Positions 24,467-34,792 are shown, counted from the stretch's first letter. The stretch: DNA of 35,562 nucleotides from Pseudomonas inefficax (GCF_900277125.1 NZ_OPYN01000048.1:1-35562), one strand, 5' to 3'. The notes: generated by a model not told the origin, from the sequence alone. Translations and numbers: made by a program.

Positions 24467-25478
24467 GCTGCGCCGCCTGCGCGCCCTGCGCCTGGCGTGG
24501 GGCGTGGCGTTGTGCCTGGCGGTGAGTTTCGGCATCGGCTTGCCGGTGCCAATACTGGCGCCGGTATTTGCGGTGCTGTTGCTGGCCATGCGCAGCCAGC
24601 CCTTGCCCCTGCGCGCGGCACCGGCCCTGGCGGTGCTAGTGCTGCTTGCTTGCGGCAGCGGGCTGCTGCTGATTCCGCTGTTGCGCCATGCCCCGGTGAG
24701 CGGGGTGTTGCTGGTGGGGATGGGGGTTTTCCTGACCTTGCGCTATGCACTGAAGGGCGGCAACGGCCTGCTGGCCAATTTGCTGGTGATCGGCCTGACC
24801 ATGATCGCCGCCGCCGGCACCAGCGACTTCACCCTGGCGCTGTCGGTGGTCGAAGCGCTGGCCAAAGGCATGCTGCTGGCGGTGTTGGGCACGGCAGCGG
24901 CGCATGTGCTGTTTCCCGAGCCGGCCGATGCGCCGGCGCAACCGGCACCGCCTCTGCTCGACAGTGATCAGGTGAGCTGGGTCGCCTTGCGTGCCACGCT
25001 GATCGTCATGCCGGCCTTTTTGCTTGCGCTGATCGCTCCGGACCAATACATGCCGCTGATCATGAAGGCAGTGAGCCTGGGGCAGCAGGCCAGCGAAACC
25101 CGCGCGCGGCATGCCAGCCGCGAGCTGATCGGCTCGACCTTGCTTGCCGGGTTGCTGGCGATACTGACGTGGGGCGCGTTGAGCCTGTTCGTGCACCTGT
25201 GGATGTTTTTCCTGTGGGTGCTGCTGTTCGTCCTTTGGCAGGGGCGCAGGCTTTACCGTGCGGTGGATACCAGGCAAAGCCCGGCGTACTGGGTGAGTTG
25301 CCTGACGACCATGCTGATCTTGCTGGGGCAGTCGGTGCAGGACAGCGCGGGCGGGCAGGATGTGTACCGTGCCTTTGCCGTGCGCATGGCGTTGTTTCTG
25401 GCGGTGTCGGTGTATGCCAGTGCCATGCTCATATGGATTGATCGGCTTCGGATGCGGCGTGGGCTTCTTCGCGGGTGA
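24456..25478 (+). CDS. DUF2955 inner-membrane protein of the efflux set
   Basis: A 340-residue protein with about nine to ten hydrophobic segments in two blocks separated by a loop near residue 155-165 (PADAPAQPAPPLLDSD). The layout resembles the aromatic-acid exporter/FUSC membrane block that works with HlyD-type adaptors, as in AaeA/AaeB; that comparison is inference. It probably provides the inner-membrane step of the tripartite pump. Its last codons and stop (RGLLRG-stop) lie inside a REP element (25464-25493), so its C-terminus has been shaped by that repeat. Confidence 0.85.
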   Translation: MPIELRRLRALRLAWGVALCLAVSFGIGLPVPILAPVFAVLLLAMRSQPLPLRAAPALAVLVLLACGSGLLLIPLLRHAPVSGVLLVGMGVFLTLRYALKGGNGLLANLLVIGLTMIAAAGTSDFTLALSVVEALAKGMLLAVLGTAAAHVLFPEPADAPAQPAPPLLDSDQVSWVALRATLIVMPAFLLALIAPDQYMPLIMKAVSLGQQASETRARHASRELIGSTLLAGLLAILTWGALSLFVHLWMFFLWVLLFVLWQGRRLYRAVDTRQSPAYWVSCLTTMLILLGQSVQDSAGGQDVYRAFAVRMALFLAVSVYASAMLIWIDRLRMRRGLLRG

Positions 25479-25553
25479 ACCCGCTCCCACAAGGATTGTG
25501 TGATCCCATGGGCATCGCCATACCTGTGGGAGCGGGTTCACCCGCGAAGAGGC
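25464..25553. repeat. REP pair overlapping the end of the DUF2955 gene
   Basis: 25464-25493 (CTTCTTCGCGGGTGAACCCG then CTCCCACAAGG) faces 25523-25553 (CCTGTGGGAGCGGGTTCACC then CGCGAAGAGGCC). The TGA at 25476-25478 is the TGA of GCGGGTGAACCC. The pair lies between convergent genes and could act as a two-way transcription end. Confidence 0.9.
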
Positions 25554-25567
25554 CAGCCCAGGAAAAT

Positions 25568-27280
25568 CTAAGGCTTCCAGTCAATCCCACTCTCCTCCAG
25601 ATAGGCATCCACCGCCGCACCGACAGTAGGGTGAAATGCCGATTCCCCCATATGCTCGAACAACTCGAACCGCCGCATCTTGTCCTTCACCGGGTCCTTC
25701 ATCTCGGCAAACTGCAACTCCACCCCCCGCGCCTCCAGCGCCCGGTCCAGTTCGGCCAGCATGTCCGCCGAGGTGATATCGATGCTGGTCACCGGCTCCG
25801 CCGCAATCACCAGCCGTTGAACCGGGGTAGGTGATGCGTCCACCGCCGCCATCACCGTGCTCTGGAACTGCTCGGCATTGGCAAAGAACAGCGGCGCGTC
25901 CCAACGCAGCAGCACCAGCCCTGGAATGCGTCGGGCCTGTGGATAACGCTGCACATCATGGTAACCGCGGGTGCCATCCACCCGTCCCAGCACCGCATGA
26001 TGCGGCCGCCAGCCGTCCCACAGGAATTCGATCACCGATATCGCCACGGCAATGCAGATACCGGGAATGGCCCCGAATACCGCTACGCCGACGAAGCAGG
26101 TGAACGACAGCCAGAATTCCCATTGCTGCATGCGGAAGATGCGCTTGAGGTCGGCAAACTCGAACAGGCCCAACGCTGCGGCGATCACTACTGCCGCCAG
26201 GGCACTGTTGGGCAGGTGTTGCATCAGGTTGGGCGCGACCAGCAGCAAAAGGGTTACCGCCAGGGCGCCGATGATGCCGGTGAGCTGGGTCTGTGAACCG
26301 GCCGCTTCAGCCACCGGTGTGCGTGACGAGCTGCTGCTGATCGGGATGCCCTGGAACAGCCCGGAGGCCAGGTTGGCCACACCCAGGCCGAACATTTCCT
26401 GGTTGGGGTTGACCGGGGTCTTCATGCGCGCGGCGTAGGAACGTGACAGCACACTGGTATCGGCGAACGACACCAGCGCTACCGCAATACCGCCGAGCAA
26501 TACTTCCACCAAGTCGATATCGCTGACCCAGGGGAAGACCAGGCTGGGCAGCCCCTGGGGCAGTTCGCCGAGCACTTTCACGCCTTGCTGGTCGAGCCCC
26601 AGCAGGCTCACCGCCAGCGTGGCCGCCACCACCGCAATGAGAATGCCCGGCACGCGCTTGAACGGCTTGAGCAGCAGGATCAGCGCCAGGCTACCGCCAC
26701 CGACCACGAAGCTTGGCCAATGGCCCTGGCCGGCGAGCAAGGCCTGGATCAGGTTCCAGGTATCCCGCAGCGGGCCCTGGCTGTCGACCGACAGACCGAA
26801 CAGTTTGGGCAACTGGCTGATCAGCACCGTGAGGGCGATACCGTTCATGTAGCCATAGCGGATCGGCTTGGACAGCAGTTCGGTGATGAAGCCCAGGCGC
26901 AGCAAACCGGCGATCACGCAGAACGCCCCGGCCACCAGGGCCATCATGCTGGCGATGGCGATCGCCCGTTGCGGGTCGCTGGCGGCGTACTGCACCACCA
27001 CCGCCAGGATCGGCGCGGCCAGTGCCGAGTCCGGGCCCAGTACGAGGATGCGGCTGGGGCCGAACAGGGCATAGGCCAGCAGCGGGATGATGGTGGCGTA
27101 CAGGCCATAGATGCCGGGTACGCCAGACGCTTCGGCATAGGCGATGCCCACCGGCACCAGCATGGTGGTGAGCACCAGGCCAGCGGCGATGTCTTTGGGT
27201 AGCCAGGCGGGTTGGTAGTGGAGCAGGGTGACCAGGCCGGGAAGCCAGCGTTGCCAGTCGAGGCGGGGTTTTTCGGGCAT
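25568..27280 (-). CDS. SulP-family anion transporter with STAS domain
   Basis: A 570-residue inner-membrane transporter. The membrane part (about 20-420) contains DIAAGLVLTTMLVPVGIAYA then EASGVPGIYGLYATIIP, the SulP signature, and ALVSFADTSVLSRSYAAR. The C-terminal STAS domain (about 440-560) includes VTSIDITSADMLAELDRALE. Bacterial SulP proteins carry sulfate, bicarbonate, C4-dicarboxylates or other anions; the substrate is not readable here. I prefer ATG 27280 to the in-frame GTG at 27313, as neither has a good ribosome-binding site and the ATG start fits the family N-terminus. Confidence 0.9.
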   Translation of the reverse strand: MPEKPRLDWQRWLPGLVTLLHYQPAWLPKDIAAGLVLTTMLVPVGIAYAEASGVPGIYGLYATIIPLLAYALFGPSRILVLGPDSALAAPILAVVVQYAASDPQRAIAIASMMALVAGAFCVIAGLLRLGFITELLSKPIRYGYMNGIALTVLISQLPKLFGLSVDSQGPLRDTWNLIQALLAGQGHWPSFVVGGGSLALILLLKPFKRVPGILIAVVAATLAVSLLGLDQQGVKVLGELPQGLPSLVFPWVSDIDLVEVLLGGIAVALVSFADTSVLSRSYAARMKTPVNPNQEMFGLGVANLASGLFQGIPISSSSSRTPVAEAAGSQTQLTGIIGALAVTLLLLVAPNLMQHLPNSALAAVVIAAALGLFEFADLKRIFRMQQWEFWLSFTCFVGVAVFGAIPGICIAVAISVIEFLWDGWRPHHAVLGRVDGTRGYHDVQRYPQARRIPGLVLLRWDAPLFFANAEQFQSTVMAAVDASPTPVQRLVIAAEPVTSIDITSADMLAELDRALEARGVELQFAEMKDPVKDKMRRFELFEHMGESAFHPTVGAAVDAYLEESGIDWKP

Positions 27281-27332
27281 GATGCGCGCGTCCGGGGGAG
27301 GGTGCTGAATCACAGCTTAGATGCTGAATTCC

Positions 27333-27379
27333 GGGGCCGCTTTGCGGCCCTTTCGCGACACAAGGCCGCTCCCACAGGG
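27333..27379. repeat. Hairpin plus divergent REP
   Basis: GGGGCCGCTTTGCGGCCC (27333-27350) is followed by TTTCGCGACACAAGGCCGCT then CCCACAGGG (27351-27379). This is the GGCCGCT subtype, with a broken GCG-stem compared with the standard REP. Confidence 0.75.
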
Positions 27380-27405
27380 ATCGCGCGCCCTGTCAAATGC
27401 CAGAT

Positions 27406-27443
27406 AAAACAAAACCCCTTGAGGCGTTGGCCTCAAGGGGTTT
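27406..27443 (-). terminator. Intrinsic terminator after ychF
   Basis: The stem CCCCTTGAGGC-GTTG-GCCTCAAGGGG (27415-27440) is followed on the minus strand by TTTTGTTTT. It lies just past the ychF stop and closes the rplY-pth-ychF stretch. Confidence 0.9.
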
Positions 27444-27464
27444 GTGGGTACTGCAAGCTGGCGC

Positions 27465-28565
27465 TTAGACGTTGAAGCGGAAGTGCATCACGTCACCGTC
27501 CTTGACGATGTAGTCCTTGCCTTCCAAGCGCCATTTGCCGGCTTCCTTGGCACCGCTTTCACCCTTGAACTGGATGAAGTCGTCATAGGCCACCACTTCA
27601 GCGCGGATGAAGCCTTTTTCGAAGTCGGTGTGGATAACCCCGGCTGCCTGCGGAGCAGTGGCGCCGACGCGGACGGTCCAGGCACGTACTTCCTGCACGC
27701 CGGCAGTGAAGTAGGTCTGCAGGTTCAGCAGCTCGTAACCGGCGCGGATCACGCGGTTCAGGCCAGGCTCTTCCAGGCCCAGGGCCTCGAGGAACATGTC
27801 CTTCTCTTCACCATCGTCCAGCTCGGCGATTTCCGCTTCGATCTTGTTGCACACCGGCACCACTACCGCGCCTTCTTCCTCGGCGATGGCCTTGACCACG
27901 TCCAGGTGCGGGTTGTTGTCGAAGCCGTCTTCGGCCACGTTGGCGATGTACATGACCGGCTTGCTGGTCAGCAGGTGGAAACCGCGAATGACCGCCTTGT
28001 CTTCGGCGCTCATGTTTTTCATCAGGCTGCGCGCAGGCTTGCCTTCGGTGAAGTGCGGGATCAGCTGTTCGAGGATGGCCTTTTGCGCCAGGGCTTCCTT
28101 GTCGCCGCCCTTGGCGTTGCGGGCAACCTTCTGCAGTTGCTTCTCGCAGCTGTCGAGGTCGGCGAAGATCAGCTCGAGGTCGATGATCTCGATGTCGCGC
28201 TTGGGGTCGACGCTGTTGGAAACGTGGATCACGTTCTCGTCTTCGAAGCAGCGCACCACGTGGGCAATGGCGTCGGTCTCGCGGATGTTGGCGAGGAACT
28301 TGTTGCCCAGGCCTTCACCTTTCGAGGCGCCAGCCACCAGGCCGGCGATGTCGACGAACTCCATGGTGGTCGGCAGGATGCGGTTTGGCTTGACGATTTC
28401 AGCCAAGGCATTCAAGCGCGCATCGGGCATCGGCACGATGCCGCTGTTAGGCTCGATGGTGCAGAAGGGGAAGTTCTCCGCCGCGATGCCAGACTTGGTC
28501 AGGGCGTTGAACAGGGTGGACTTGCCGACGTTGGGCAGGCCGACGATGCCGCAATTGAAACCCAT
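27465..28565 (-). CDS. ychF: Redox-regulated ATPase YchF (Obg-related)
   Basis: A 366-residue translation-associated P-loop protein. G1 is [14 protein letters not shown] near the N-terminus ([16 protein letters not shown]), switch and G3 are VDIAGLV, and the NKIEAE segment replaces the usual NKxD, which explains preference for ATP over GTP. A helical hairpin follows, and the C-terminal TGS-like domain includes [20 protein letters not shown] and the final [11 protein letters not shown]. Length is standard. It is 24 bases downstream of pth. Confidence 0.95.
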   Translation of the reverse strand: MGFNCGIVGLPNVGKSTLFNALTKSGIAAENFPFCTIEPNSGIVPMPDARLNALAEIVKPNRILPTTMEFVDIAGLVAGASKGEGLGNKFLANIRETDAIAHVVRCFEDENVIHVSNSVDPKRDIEIIDLELIFADLDSCEKQLQKVARNAKGGDKEALAQKAILEQLIPHFTEGKPARSLMKNMSAEDKAVIRGFHLLTSKPVMYIANVAEDGFDNNPHLDVVKAIAEEEGAVVVPVCNKIEAEIAELDDGEEKDMFLEALGLEEPGLNRVIRAGYELLNLQTYFTAGVQEVRAWTVRVGATAPQAAGVIHTDFEKGFIRAEVVAYDDFIQFKGESGAKEAGKWRLEGKDYIVKDGDVMHFRFNV

Positions 28566-28589
28566 GGGTATTCCCCTCTCTAAAGGAAA

Positions 28590-29174
28590 TCAGGCCTTCT
28601 GGCTGTGCAGCTCGCGCATCGCCTTGGCGAAGTCGCCGGCAAGCACGTCCGGCAGCACGCCGAGGGCAAAATCGATGCTGGCGTCGAGCTTCTCCTGCTC
28701 GGCGCGCGGCGCGCGGCCCAGGACGAAGTTGGAGACCAGTTTGGCGTCGCCCGGGTGGCCGATGCCAAGCCGCAGGCGGTGGAAGTCGTTCTGGTTGCCG
28801 AGCTGCGCGATGATGTCGCGCAGGCCGTTGTGCCCACCATGGCCACCGCCGCGCTTGAGCTTGGCGACGCCCGGGGGCAGGTCGAGTTCGTCATGCGCCA
28901 CCAGGATCGCTTCCGGCTTGATGCGGAAGAAATTGGCCAACGCCGCCACGGCCTGGCCGCTGCGGTTCATGTAGGTGGTGGGGATCAACAAACGAACGTC
29001 GTTGCCCTGATGGCTGAATTTAGCCGTCAGGCCGAAATACTTTTTGTCAGCGGTCAGCGAAACGCGCTGGGCGCTGGCAATGCGTTCAACGAAAAGAGCC
29101 CCTGCGTTATGCCGGGTCTGTTCGTATTCGGGGCCGGGGTTACCCAGGCCGACGATCAACTGGATGGCGGTCAC
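28590..29174 (-). CDS. pth: Peptidyl-tRNA hydrolase
   Basis: A 194-residue enzyme that releases peptides from stalled peptidyl-tRNA. The N-terminal [17 protein letters not shown] contains Asn12 and catalytic His22; YMNRSGQAV and [20 protein letters not shown] then GHNGLRDI complete the family pattern. The start is GTG at 29174-29172, with AGGAAGAG upstream. It lies between rplY (79 bases) and ychF (24 bases), the usual order. Confidence 0.95.
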   Translation of the reverse strand: MTAIQLIVGLGNPGPEYEQTRHNAGALFVERIASAQRVSLTADKKYFGLTAKFSHQGNDVRLLIPTTYMNRSGQAVAALANFFRIKPEAILVAHDELDLPPGVAKLKRGGGHGGHNGLRDIIAQLGNQNDFHRLRLGIGHPGDAKLVSNFVLGRAPRAEQEKLDASIDFALGVLPDVLAGDFAKAMRELHSQKA

Positions 29175-29253
29175 GTCAGGGGCTCTTCCTTGGAGTTGGT
29201 GGGTTACAGGGCGCGCGGCACTGTAACCCGATCAACGCCGGCGTGCGAGTGGA

Positions 29254-29847
29254 TTACTCGGCAGCGCCTTCTGCTTCTGGAGCAACGCGTGGAGCGTGAA
29301 CGTTGGCAACAGCTTTGTCATCACCGTGGGCCAGAGCTACGAACTCTACGCCTTTCGGAGCTTTCAGGTCCGACAGGTGGATGATGGTGCCGATTTCAGC
29401 GTTGGCCAGGTCGACTTCGATGAACTCAGGCAGGTCTTTGGCTTCGCAGGAAACTTCGATCTCGGCTTCTACGTGGGAGATCTCGCCGCCTTTCTTGACC
29501 GGGGCTTCTTCGTTGATGAAGTGAACCGGTACCTTAGCGGTCAGTTTCTGGCCAGCAACGACGCGAATGAAGTCGGCGTGCATGATGAACTGCTTGGCTG
29601 GGTGACGCTGCATGGCCTTGATGATGACGTTCTGCTTGACGCCGTCAACGTTCAGCTCGATTACGTGGCTGAAGGCAGCTTCGTTTTCGAACAGCTTGGT
29701 GATTTCCTTGGCCAGGATGGTCAGGGACTGAGCTTCCTGGTTACCACCGTAGACAACGGCTGGGATGTTCGCGGAGTGACGCAGGCGGCGGCTCGCACCT
29801 TTCCCCAGGTCAGTACGCGCTTGGGCGTTCAGAGTGAATTCGGTCAT
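29254..29847 (-). CDS. rplY: 50S ribosomal protein L25 (Ctc long form)
   Basis: A 197-residue protein: the N-terminal L25 domain ([20 protein letters not shown] then [15 protein letters not shown]) binds 5S rRNA, and the C-terminal TL5-type domain (from about 100, [20 protein letters not shown]) ends in an acidic/alanine tail (EAEGAAE). I chose ATG 29847 because GGAG lies 7 bases upstream. It follows prs, but a strong hairpin separates the two. Confidence 0.95.
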   Translation of the reverse strand: MTEFTLNAQARTDLGKGASRRLRHSANIPAVVYGGNQEAQSLTILAKEITKLFENEAAFSHVIELNVDGVKQNVIIKAMQRHPAKQFIMHADFIRVVAGQKLTAKVPVHFINEEAPVKKGGEISHVEAEIEVSCEAKDLPEFIEVDLANAEIGTIIHLSDLKAPKGVEFVALAHGDDKAVANVHAPRVAPEAEGAAE

Positions 29848-29905
29848 TTTGTTTCTCCAAAATAGCCCCCCGAGGGCGTTTGCGACCAGCGCCAACGGGG
29901 ATGGC

Positions 29906-29944
29906 AAAAAAGCCCCGCCCCAACAACCAGTGTTGGGGCGGGGC
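29906..29944 (-). terminator. Strong intrinsic terminator between prs and rplY
   Basis: A 14-bp perfect stem, GCCCCGCCCCAACA on the minus strand (29944-29931) with TGTTGGGGCGGGGC (29925-29912), has a five-base loop and is followed by TTTTTT. It lies 24 bases after the prs stop, so rplY presumably relies on read-through or its own start between it and its ribosome-binding site. Confidence 0.92.
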
Positions 29945-29968
29945 GCTTTTCGTCAGCGTGTGTTCCGC

Positions 29969-30910
29969 TTAGCGGAACATCGCGCTGATCGATTCTTCGT
30001 TGCTGATGCGGCGGACCGCTTCAGCGACAACCGGTGCGATATCCAGCTGGCGGATACGGTCACAGGCTTGAGCAGCGGCGGACAGCGGAACGGTGTTGGT
30101 CACCACCAGCTCGTCCAGTACCGACTTCTCGATGTTCTCGATCGCGCGGCCCGACAGGACAGGGTGCGTGCAGTAGGCGTAAACCTTGGCAGCGCCGTGT
30201 TCTTTCAGGGCTTTGGCCGCGTGGCACAGGGTGCCGGCGGTGTCGACCATGTCGTCTACAAGGATGCAGGTGCGCCCTTCGACGTCGCCGATGATGTGCA
30301 TGACCTCGGAGTGGTTAGCCTTCTCGCGGCGCTTGTCGATGATACCCAGGTCGACGCCCAGGGATTTGGCGACGGCACGTGCGCGCACGACACCGCCGAT
30401 GTCCGGGGAGACGATCATCAGGTTCTCGAAACGCTGGTCTTCGATATCGTCGACCAGTACGGGCGAGCCGTAGATGTTGTCGACCGGGATATCGAAGAAA
30501 CCCTGGATCTGGTCAGCGTGCAGGTCGACGGTGAGTACACGGTCGATACCTACGACAGTGAGCATGTCAGCGACGACTTTGGCGCTGATGGCTACACGTG
30601 CCGAACGCGGACGGCGGTCCTGGCGGGCGTATCCGAAGTAAGGAATCACGGCGGTGATTCGGGATGCTGAGGAGCGGCGGAAGGCGTCGGCCATCACTAC
30701 CAGTTCCATCAGGTTATCGTTGGTCGGGGCACAGGTCGGCTGAATAATGAAGACGTCTTTACCGCGGACATTCTCATTGATCTCAGTGCTGATCTCGCCG
30801 TCGGAGAACTTACCGACAGAGACGTCACCGAGAGGGATATGCAGCTGACGTACGACACGCCGAGCCAGATCGGGGTTAGCGTTCCCCGTAAAGACCATCA
30901 TCTTGGACAC
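29969..30910 (-). CDS. prs: Ribose-phosphate pyrophosphokinase
   Basis: A 313-residue class I enzyme making PRPP from ribose 5-phosphate and ATP. It shows [20 protein letters not shown], the [20 protein letters not shown] segment binding Mg-ATP, and the PRPP loop [12 protein letters not shown]. The frame is open further upstream through the tRNA, but the protein begins at GTG 30910-30908 (read [14 protein letters not shown]), giving the family's normal length. It lies 47 bases downstream of tRNA-Gln. Confidence 0.95.
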   Translation of the reverse strand: MSKMMVFTGNANPDLARRVVRQLHIPLGDVSVGKFSDGEISTEINENVRGKDVFIIQPTCAPTNDNLMELVVMADAFRRSSASRITAVIPYFGYARQDRRPRSARVAISAKVVADMLTVVGIDRVLTVDLHADQIQGFFDIPVDNIYGSPVLVDDIEDQRFENLMIVSPDIGGVVRARAVAKSLGVDLGIIDKRREKANHSEVMHIIGDVEGRTCILVDDMVDTAGTLCHAAKALKEHGAAKVYAYCTHPVLSGRAIENIEKSVLDELVVTNTVPLSAAAQACDRIRQLDIAPVVAEAVRRISNEESISAMFR

Positions 30911-30957
30911 GCGCAGTACCTGAAGGCTGAGGGTAACCTGGATGAGTATAAGGAAAA

Positions 30958-31032
30958 TGGCAGGGGCGGCTGGATTCGAACCAACGCATGGCAGGATCAA
31001 AACCTGCTGCCTTACCGCTTGGCGACGCCCCT
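30958..31032 (-). tRNA. tRNA-Gln (anticodon TTG)
   Basis: The cloverleaf folds fully: acceptor AGGGGCG/CGCCCCT, D arm GCC-AAGCGGTAA-GGC, anticodon stem GCAGG/CCTGC with loop TTTTGAT and anticodon TTG at 31000-30998, and T arm GTTGG-TTCGAAT-CCAGC. Discriminator G and encoded CCA follow (30961-30958). It lies between ispE and prs on the same strand and is probably processed from a longer transcript. Confidence 0.97.
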
Positions 31033-31052
31033 GTATCTGTTGCTGCGAACGC

Positions 31053-31913
31053 TTATGCGCTCGACTTCTTGACCAGACTTTGCAGCTTGCGATGCAACAT
31101 CGAAACGTTGCTTCCTTTCGCCACAAACCCTGTTTGGGTCGCTGAAAGAAGGGCCAGAACTTTATCAGCTTCGGCTTTGCTTGGGAAGGCCCCAAACACA
31201 CAACTTCCAGTACCGGTCAGTCGAGCTTCAGTGAATTTACCCAGTGAATTCAACGCATTGCGAACTTCCGGGTAACTCTGCTCTACCACCGGTTGGCAGT
31301 CATTTCGACTGTTTCCCTCGGGAACGGGGCGCATCTTAAGGGGGAGCGAATCACGTGTCAACTGTGGATGTGAAAAAATTTCTACTGTGCTGACAGACAC
31401 TTGCGGCACAAGCACGACATACCACGGCTCTTCCGGGTCGACCGGGGTCAGTTGTTCACCCACGCCCTGGGCGAACGCCGCGTGGCCGCGCACGAAAACC
31501 GGTACGTCGGCGCCCAGGCTCAGGCCCAGGGCGGCCAGGCGGTCTTCGCTCCAGTCCAGTTGCCACAGGTGGGCGAGGGCCAACAGGGTAGTGGCGGCAT
31601 CCGAGCTGCCGCCGCCGATGCCACCGCCCATGGGCAGCACCTTGCTCAGCCAGATGTCGGCGCCCAACTTCGTGCCCGATTGTTCCTGCAGCTTGCGCGC
31701 GGCACGCACGATCAGGTTGCTGTCGTGCGGCACCGCCTCGATTTCGTTATGCAGGCGGATCACGCCGTCGTCACGCACGGCGAAGCTCAGCTCGTCGCAG
31801 TGATCGAGAAACTGGAAGACGGTTTCCAGCTCGTGGTAGCCGTCCGCGCGGCGGCCGATGATGTGCAGCCACAGGTTGAGCTTGGCTGGGGCTGGAAGGG
31901 TAAGGGGCTGCAT
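31053..31913 (-). CDS. ispE: 4-diphosphocytidyl-2-C-methyl-D-erythritol kinase
   Basis: A 286-residue GHMP kinase of the MEP isoprenoid pathway. The N-terminal [20 protein letters not shown] carries the conserved Lys, [20 protein letters not shown] is the ATP-binding glycine loop, and [12 protein letters not shown] is the C-terminal motif. It follows lolB by 3 bases and precedes tRNA-Gln by 20. Confidence 0.95.
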   Translation of the reverse strand: MQPLTLPAPAKLNLWLHIIGRRADGYHELETVFQFLDHCDELSFAVRDDGVIRLHNEIEAVPHDSNLIVRAARKLQEQSGTKLGADIWLSKVLPMGGGIGGGSSDAATTLLALAHLWQLDWSEDRLAALGLSLGADVPVFVRGHAAFAQGVGEQLTPVDPEEPWYVVLVPQVSVSTVEIFSHPQLTRDSLPLKMRPVPEGNSRNDCQPVVEQSYPEVRNALNSLGKFTEARLTGTGSCVFGAFPSKAEADKVLALLSATQTGFVAKGSNVSMLHRKLQSLVKKSSA

Positions 31914-31916
31914 GTA

Positions 31917-32534
31917 TCAGTGCCCCAGCTGGCGCGGCTGCCAGTCCTTGACCACCAGGGTCACATCGAGGTCCTTGCCGTGCAGCTTCAGGCGCTCGGG
32001 CAGCCAGTAGCCGTTCTGCTCCGTGTAGCTCAGGTACTGTACCTGCCAGCCATCCTGGTCGAGGCTGGCCAGGCGGCTGTCGCCGTCCAGGGTCAGCTTG
32101 CTCTTGCTGTCGGGAGCGGGCAGGCCGCGTACCCACCAGACCAGGTGCGAGACCGGCAACTGCCAGCCCAGTTGCTCTTCCAGCAGGGCTTCGGGGCTTG
32201 GGGCCTCGTAGCGGCCCTGGTTGGCGACTTCCAGTACCACGTTGCCGGGGCGGCCGGTCAGGCGTGCGGCGCCACGGCCCAGCGGGCCGGCCAGGCGGAT
32301 GTCGTAGTAGTCCTGGCGTTGCAGCCAGAACAGCGTGCCGCTGCCGGAGTCGCGCGGGGCACGGATGCCGACCTTGCCGTTGATCTGCCAGCCATCGAGG
32401 CTGCTCAGCTGCTCTTTATGGGCGCGCCACTGCTGCGGGTCGCCGTGGCCCTGCAGGGCCTCGCGGCTACCGAAGCCGGCACAGCCGGCCAGCAGGGCGA
32501 TCAGGGTGAAGGTAATGCAATGGCGCAGGAACAT
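31917..32534 (-). CDS. lolB: Outer-membrane lipoprotein LolB
   Basis: A 205-residue lipoprotein receptor that accepts lipoproteins from LolA and places them in the outer membrane. The signal ends LLAGC with Cys18 as the modified residue. [20 protein letters not shown] begins the half-barrel, and [15 protein letters not shown] is the conserved loop region. It lies four bases after the TPR lipoprotein gene and three before ispE. Confidence 0.95.
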   Translation of the reverse strand: MFLRHCITFTLIALLAGCAGFGSREALQGHGDPQQWRAHKEQLSSLDGWQINGKVGIRAPRDSGSGTLFWLQRQDYYDIRLAGPLGRGAARLTGRPGNVVLEVANQGRYEAPSPEALLEEQLGWQLPVSHLVWWVRGLPAPDSKSKLTLDGDSRLASLDQDGWQVQYLSYTEQNGYWLPERLKLHGKDLDVTLVVKDWQPRQLGH

Positions 32535-32538
32535 GGCG

Positions 32539-34260
32539 TTAGAGAGTCTCGGATCCGGTCAGGCGCAGGAGGGTCTTGCGCAGGATGGGGCTGTCGGCCT
32601 GGGCTTCGAAGCCCTTGGCCCAGACCTGGCGGGCTTCGCCGCGCTTGCCGTTGGCCCACAGCACTTCGCCCAGGTGGGCAGCCACTTCGTGGTCGGGGAA
32701 GCTGGCAAAAGCCTTGCGCAGGTAGGTTTCAGCCTCGTCGAGGTTGCCCAGGCGGTAATTGACCCAGCCCAGGCTGTCGAGTACCGCCGGGTCGTCCGGG
32801 GTCAGCTGATGGGCCTTGTCGATCAGCGCCTTGGCTTCGCTGTAGCGGGTGGTGCGGTCGGCCAGGGTGTAGCCGAGGGCGTTCAGGGCCATGGCGTTTT
32901 CCGGCTCGCGGGTGATGATGGCACGCAGGTCTTTTTCCATCTGCGGCAGGTCGTCACGCTTTTCGGCCAGCATGGCGCGGGTGTACAGCAGGTTGAGGTC
33001 GTCCGGGTAGCGCTGGATGGCTTGTTGCAGCACCTGGCTGGCCTGGGTGTCCTTGTTGTTGTTGCTGTAGCTTTCCGATTCGATCAGGAACAGCTGGATG
33101 GCGTAGTCCGGCTGGGCTTCGCGGGCATCGGCGAGCAGGCGCGAGGCTTCGGTACCACGGCCGTTGGCAATCAGGATGTCGGCCTGGCGCAGTTGCGCCG
33201 GCAGGTAGTCGGGGCCGGGGCCGACCAGGGCGTATTCACGCAGGGCGCCTGCAGGGTCGTGGCGCTCCTCGTGGATGCGGCCCAGGTTCAGGTGTGCGGC
33301 GTCGACGTTGCTGTCGCGTTCGATCAGCTCTTGCAGGTAGCCCTCGGCTTCATCCCAGTCCTTGTTTTCCAGGCACACCAGGGCCAGCGAATAGCGCAGC
33401 TCGTCGTCCTCCGGGTATTGCTGGACCAGGCTGAGGAACTCGCCCTTGGCGTCGGCGATGCGGTCCTGTTCGACCAGAGTGCGGGCGTAGGTCAGGCGCA
33501 AGCGCTTGTCGTCGGGGTTGTCGCGAATCGCCCCGCGCAGCAGAGGCAGGGCCTCCGGGCCACGGTCCAGGGCTTGTAGCAGGCGCGCGCGCAGCAGGAT
33601 CGGGGCGATTTCGCCGTTTTGCGGCGGGTGCGACTCGAGCAGCTCCAAAGCTTCTTCGGCCTTGCCGTCCTGGTTCAGCAGCAGGGCTTTGCCAAACACC
33701 AGCTGGCTATTGTCCGGGTACTTCACCAGCAGCCGCTCGAAGCTTTGCAGCAGGCCGTCGCGGGTGCTCTGGTCGGTTTCGGCGGCGGACAGGGCGAGGA
33801 AATCGAAATGGGTGTCGCCCTGGCCCTGGAGGACCTTTTCCATGTACGTCATGGAGTCGTCATAGCGGCCTGCGCGGGCCAGCTGGATGGCAGCGGCGCG
33901 CTGGGCGTCGAGGTTCTGCGGGTCGTTGCGGGCCCAGACCAGTGCGTTGTCCAGTGCCGGTTCGTCGGCGCCGAGGTATTCGGCAATGCGGTAGGCGCGC
34001 TCGGAAACCCCTGGGTCCTGGGTTTTTGCGGCCTGGTCGGTGTAGTTGGCCAGGGCGATGTCGAAGCGATTGCGCTGGCCAGCCAGCTCCGCCACCAGCA
34101 GGCTATAGAGCGTGTCCTGCTTGAACGAGCCATACACCACGGGCTTTTCCGCCTCGCTCTTGCCGGCCTCGGCGACGGGAGGCTCGGCTTTTTGCGGGGC
34201 CAGGCTCTGGCAGCCCTGGAGCAGGGCGAAGGCAAGCAGCAATGCGTATGGTTTGTTCAT
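32539..34260 (-). CDS. TPR-repeat lipoprotein
   Basis: A 573-residue lipoprotein with Cys17 in the lipobox (ALLQGC) followed by a flexible stretch rich in Ala, Pro, Glu and Lys. The rest is almost all tetratricopeptide-like helical pairs from about residue 40 to the end; a clear example is [20 protein letters not shown] then [20 protein letters not shown]. It is probably an outer-membrane-anchored scaffold facing the periplasm; partners are unknown. I chose ATG 34260, which gives the signal peptide at the N-terminus; the upstream in-frame extension does not. It leads lolB-ispE in the same order as in other pseudomonads. Confidence 0.9.
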   Translation of the reverse strand: MNKPYALLLAFALLQGCQSLAPQKAEPPVAEAGKSEAEKPVVYGSFKQDTLYSLLVAELAGQRNRFDIALANYTDQAAKTQDPGVSERAYRIAEYLGADEPALDNALVWARNDPQNLDAQRAAAIQLARAGRYDDSMTYMEKVLQGQGDTHFDFLALSAAETDQSTRDGLLQSFERLLVKYPDNSQLVFGKALLLNQDGKAEEALELLESHPPQNGEIAPILLRARLLQALDRGPEALPLLRGAIRDNPDDKRLRLTYARTLVEQDRIADAKGEFLSLVQQYPEDDELRYSLALVCLENKDWDEAEGYLQELIERDSNVDAAHLNLGRIHEERHDPAGALREYALVGPGPDYLPAQLRQADILIANGRGTEASRLLADAREAQPDYAIQLFLIESESYSNNNKDTQASQVLQQAIQRYPDDLNLLYTRAMLAEKRDDLPQMEKDLRAIITREPENAMALNALGYTLADRTTRYSEAKALIDKAHQLTPDDPAVLDSLGWVNYRLGNLDEAETYLRKAFASFPDHEVAAHLGEVLWANGKRGEARQVWAKGFEAQADSPILRKTLLRLTGSETL

Positions 34261-34471
34261 AGGAAGGCTTTGAGAGGACTCACCGGCGGTCGGAGCATGA
34301 TGACACAAGCGCGGGGGCAAACCCACCTGCGAAGGTATGAAGCTGCGCTTCGCTTATGCAGACCGCGCTGCGCCCGCGTGGTTCGCGGCAGAGCCTGCCG
34401 CAGCCACCGAACACAGAGTCCTTGCTCTTGCTCTTGCTTCTAAGCGCGCGATAGTTCAGGCGCCGCAGATT

Positions 34472-34714
34472 GCGACTTCAGGAGGCCGAGCGAAGGGACT
34501 GCGGAGGGAGGTGACGGGCATGGATGCCCGTCAAGCGCTGAGGCCCCATGGATGGGGCCTGCAGCGCGTACTCCCGGGAGCAGGCCCGTAGCGAGGGAAC
34601 CCCGGAGCGAAGCGGAGGGGCCGGATGATGGGAGCGGACGGTTTTTGGTTCCTTTTTGCCACGACAAAAAGGGACCCGCCGTAAGGGCGGAAAGGTGACT
34701 TGGTGCCACCATCG
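34472..34714 (+). repeat. Left arm of long imperfect inverted repeat
   Basis: It begins GCGACTTCAGGAGGCCGAGC and ends near CCATCG. Internal hairpins are GACGGGCATGGATGCCCGTC (34512-34531) and AGGCCCCATGGATGGGGCCT (34542-34561). It pairs with 34793-35040 over about 240 bases with scattered mismatches. Confidence 0.88.
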
Positions 34715-34792
34715 CGAATGAATGTCTACGATGTGAATGCCGACATCCAAAAAGCTTAAGCGATGGTTTTGATATAGCGAACAGTCCATTTA

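Noticed and set aside
30958..31032. tRNA-Gln as an integration site of a genomic island
   Set aside because: Both sides are conserved housekeeping genes (ispE, prs), and I see no integrase or duplicated tRNA end in the window.
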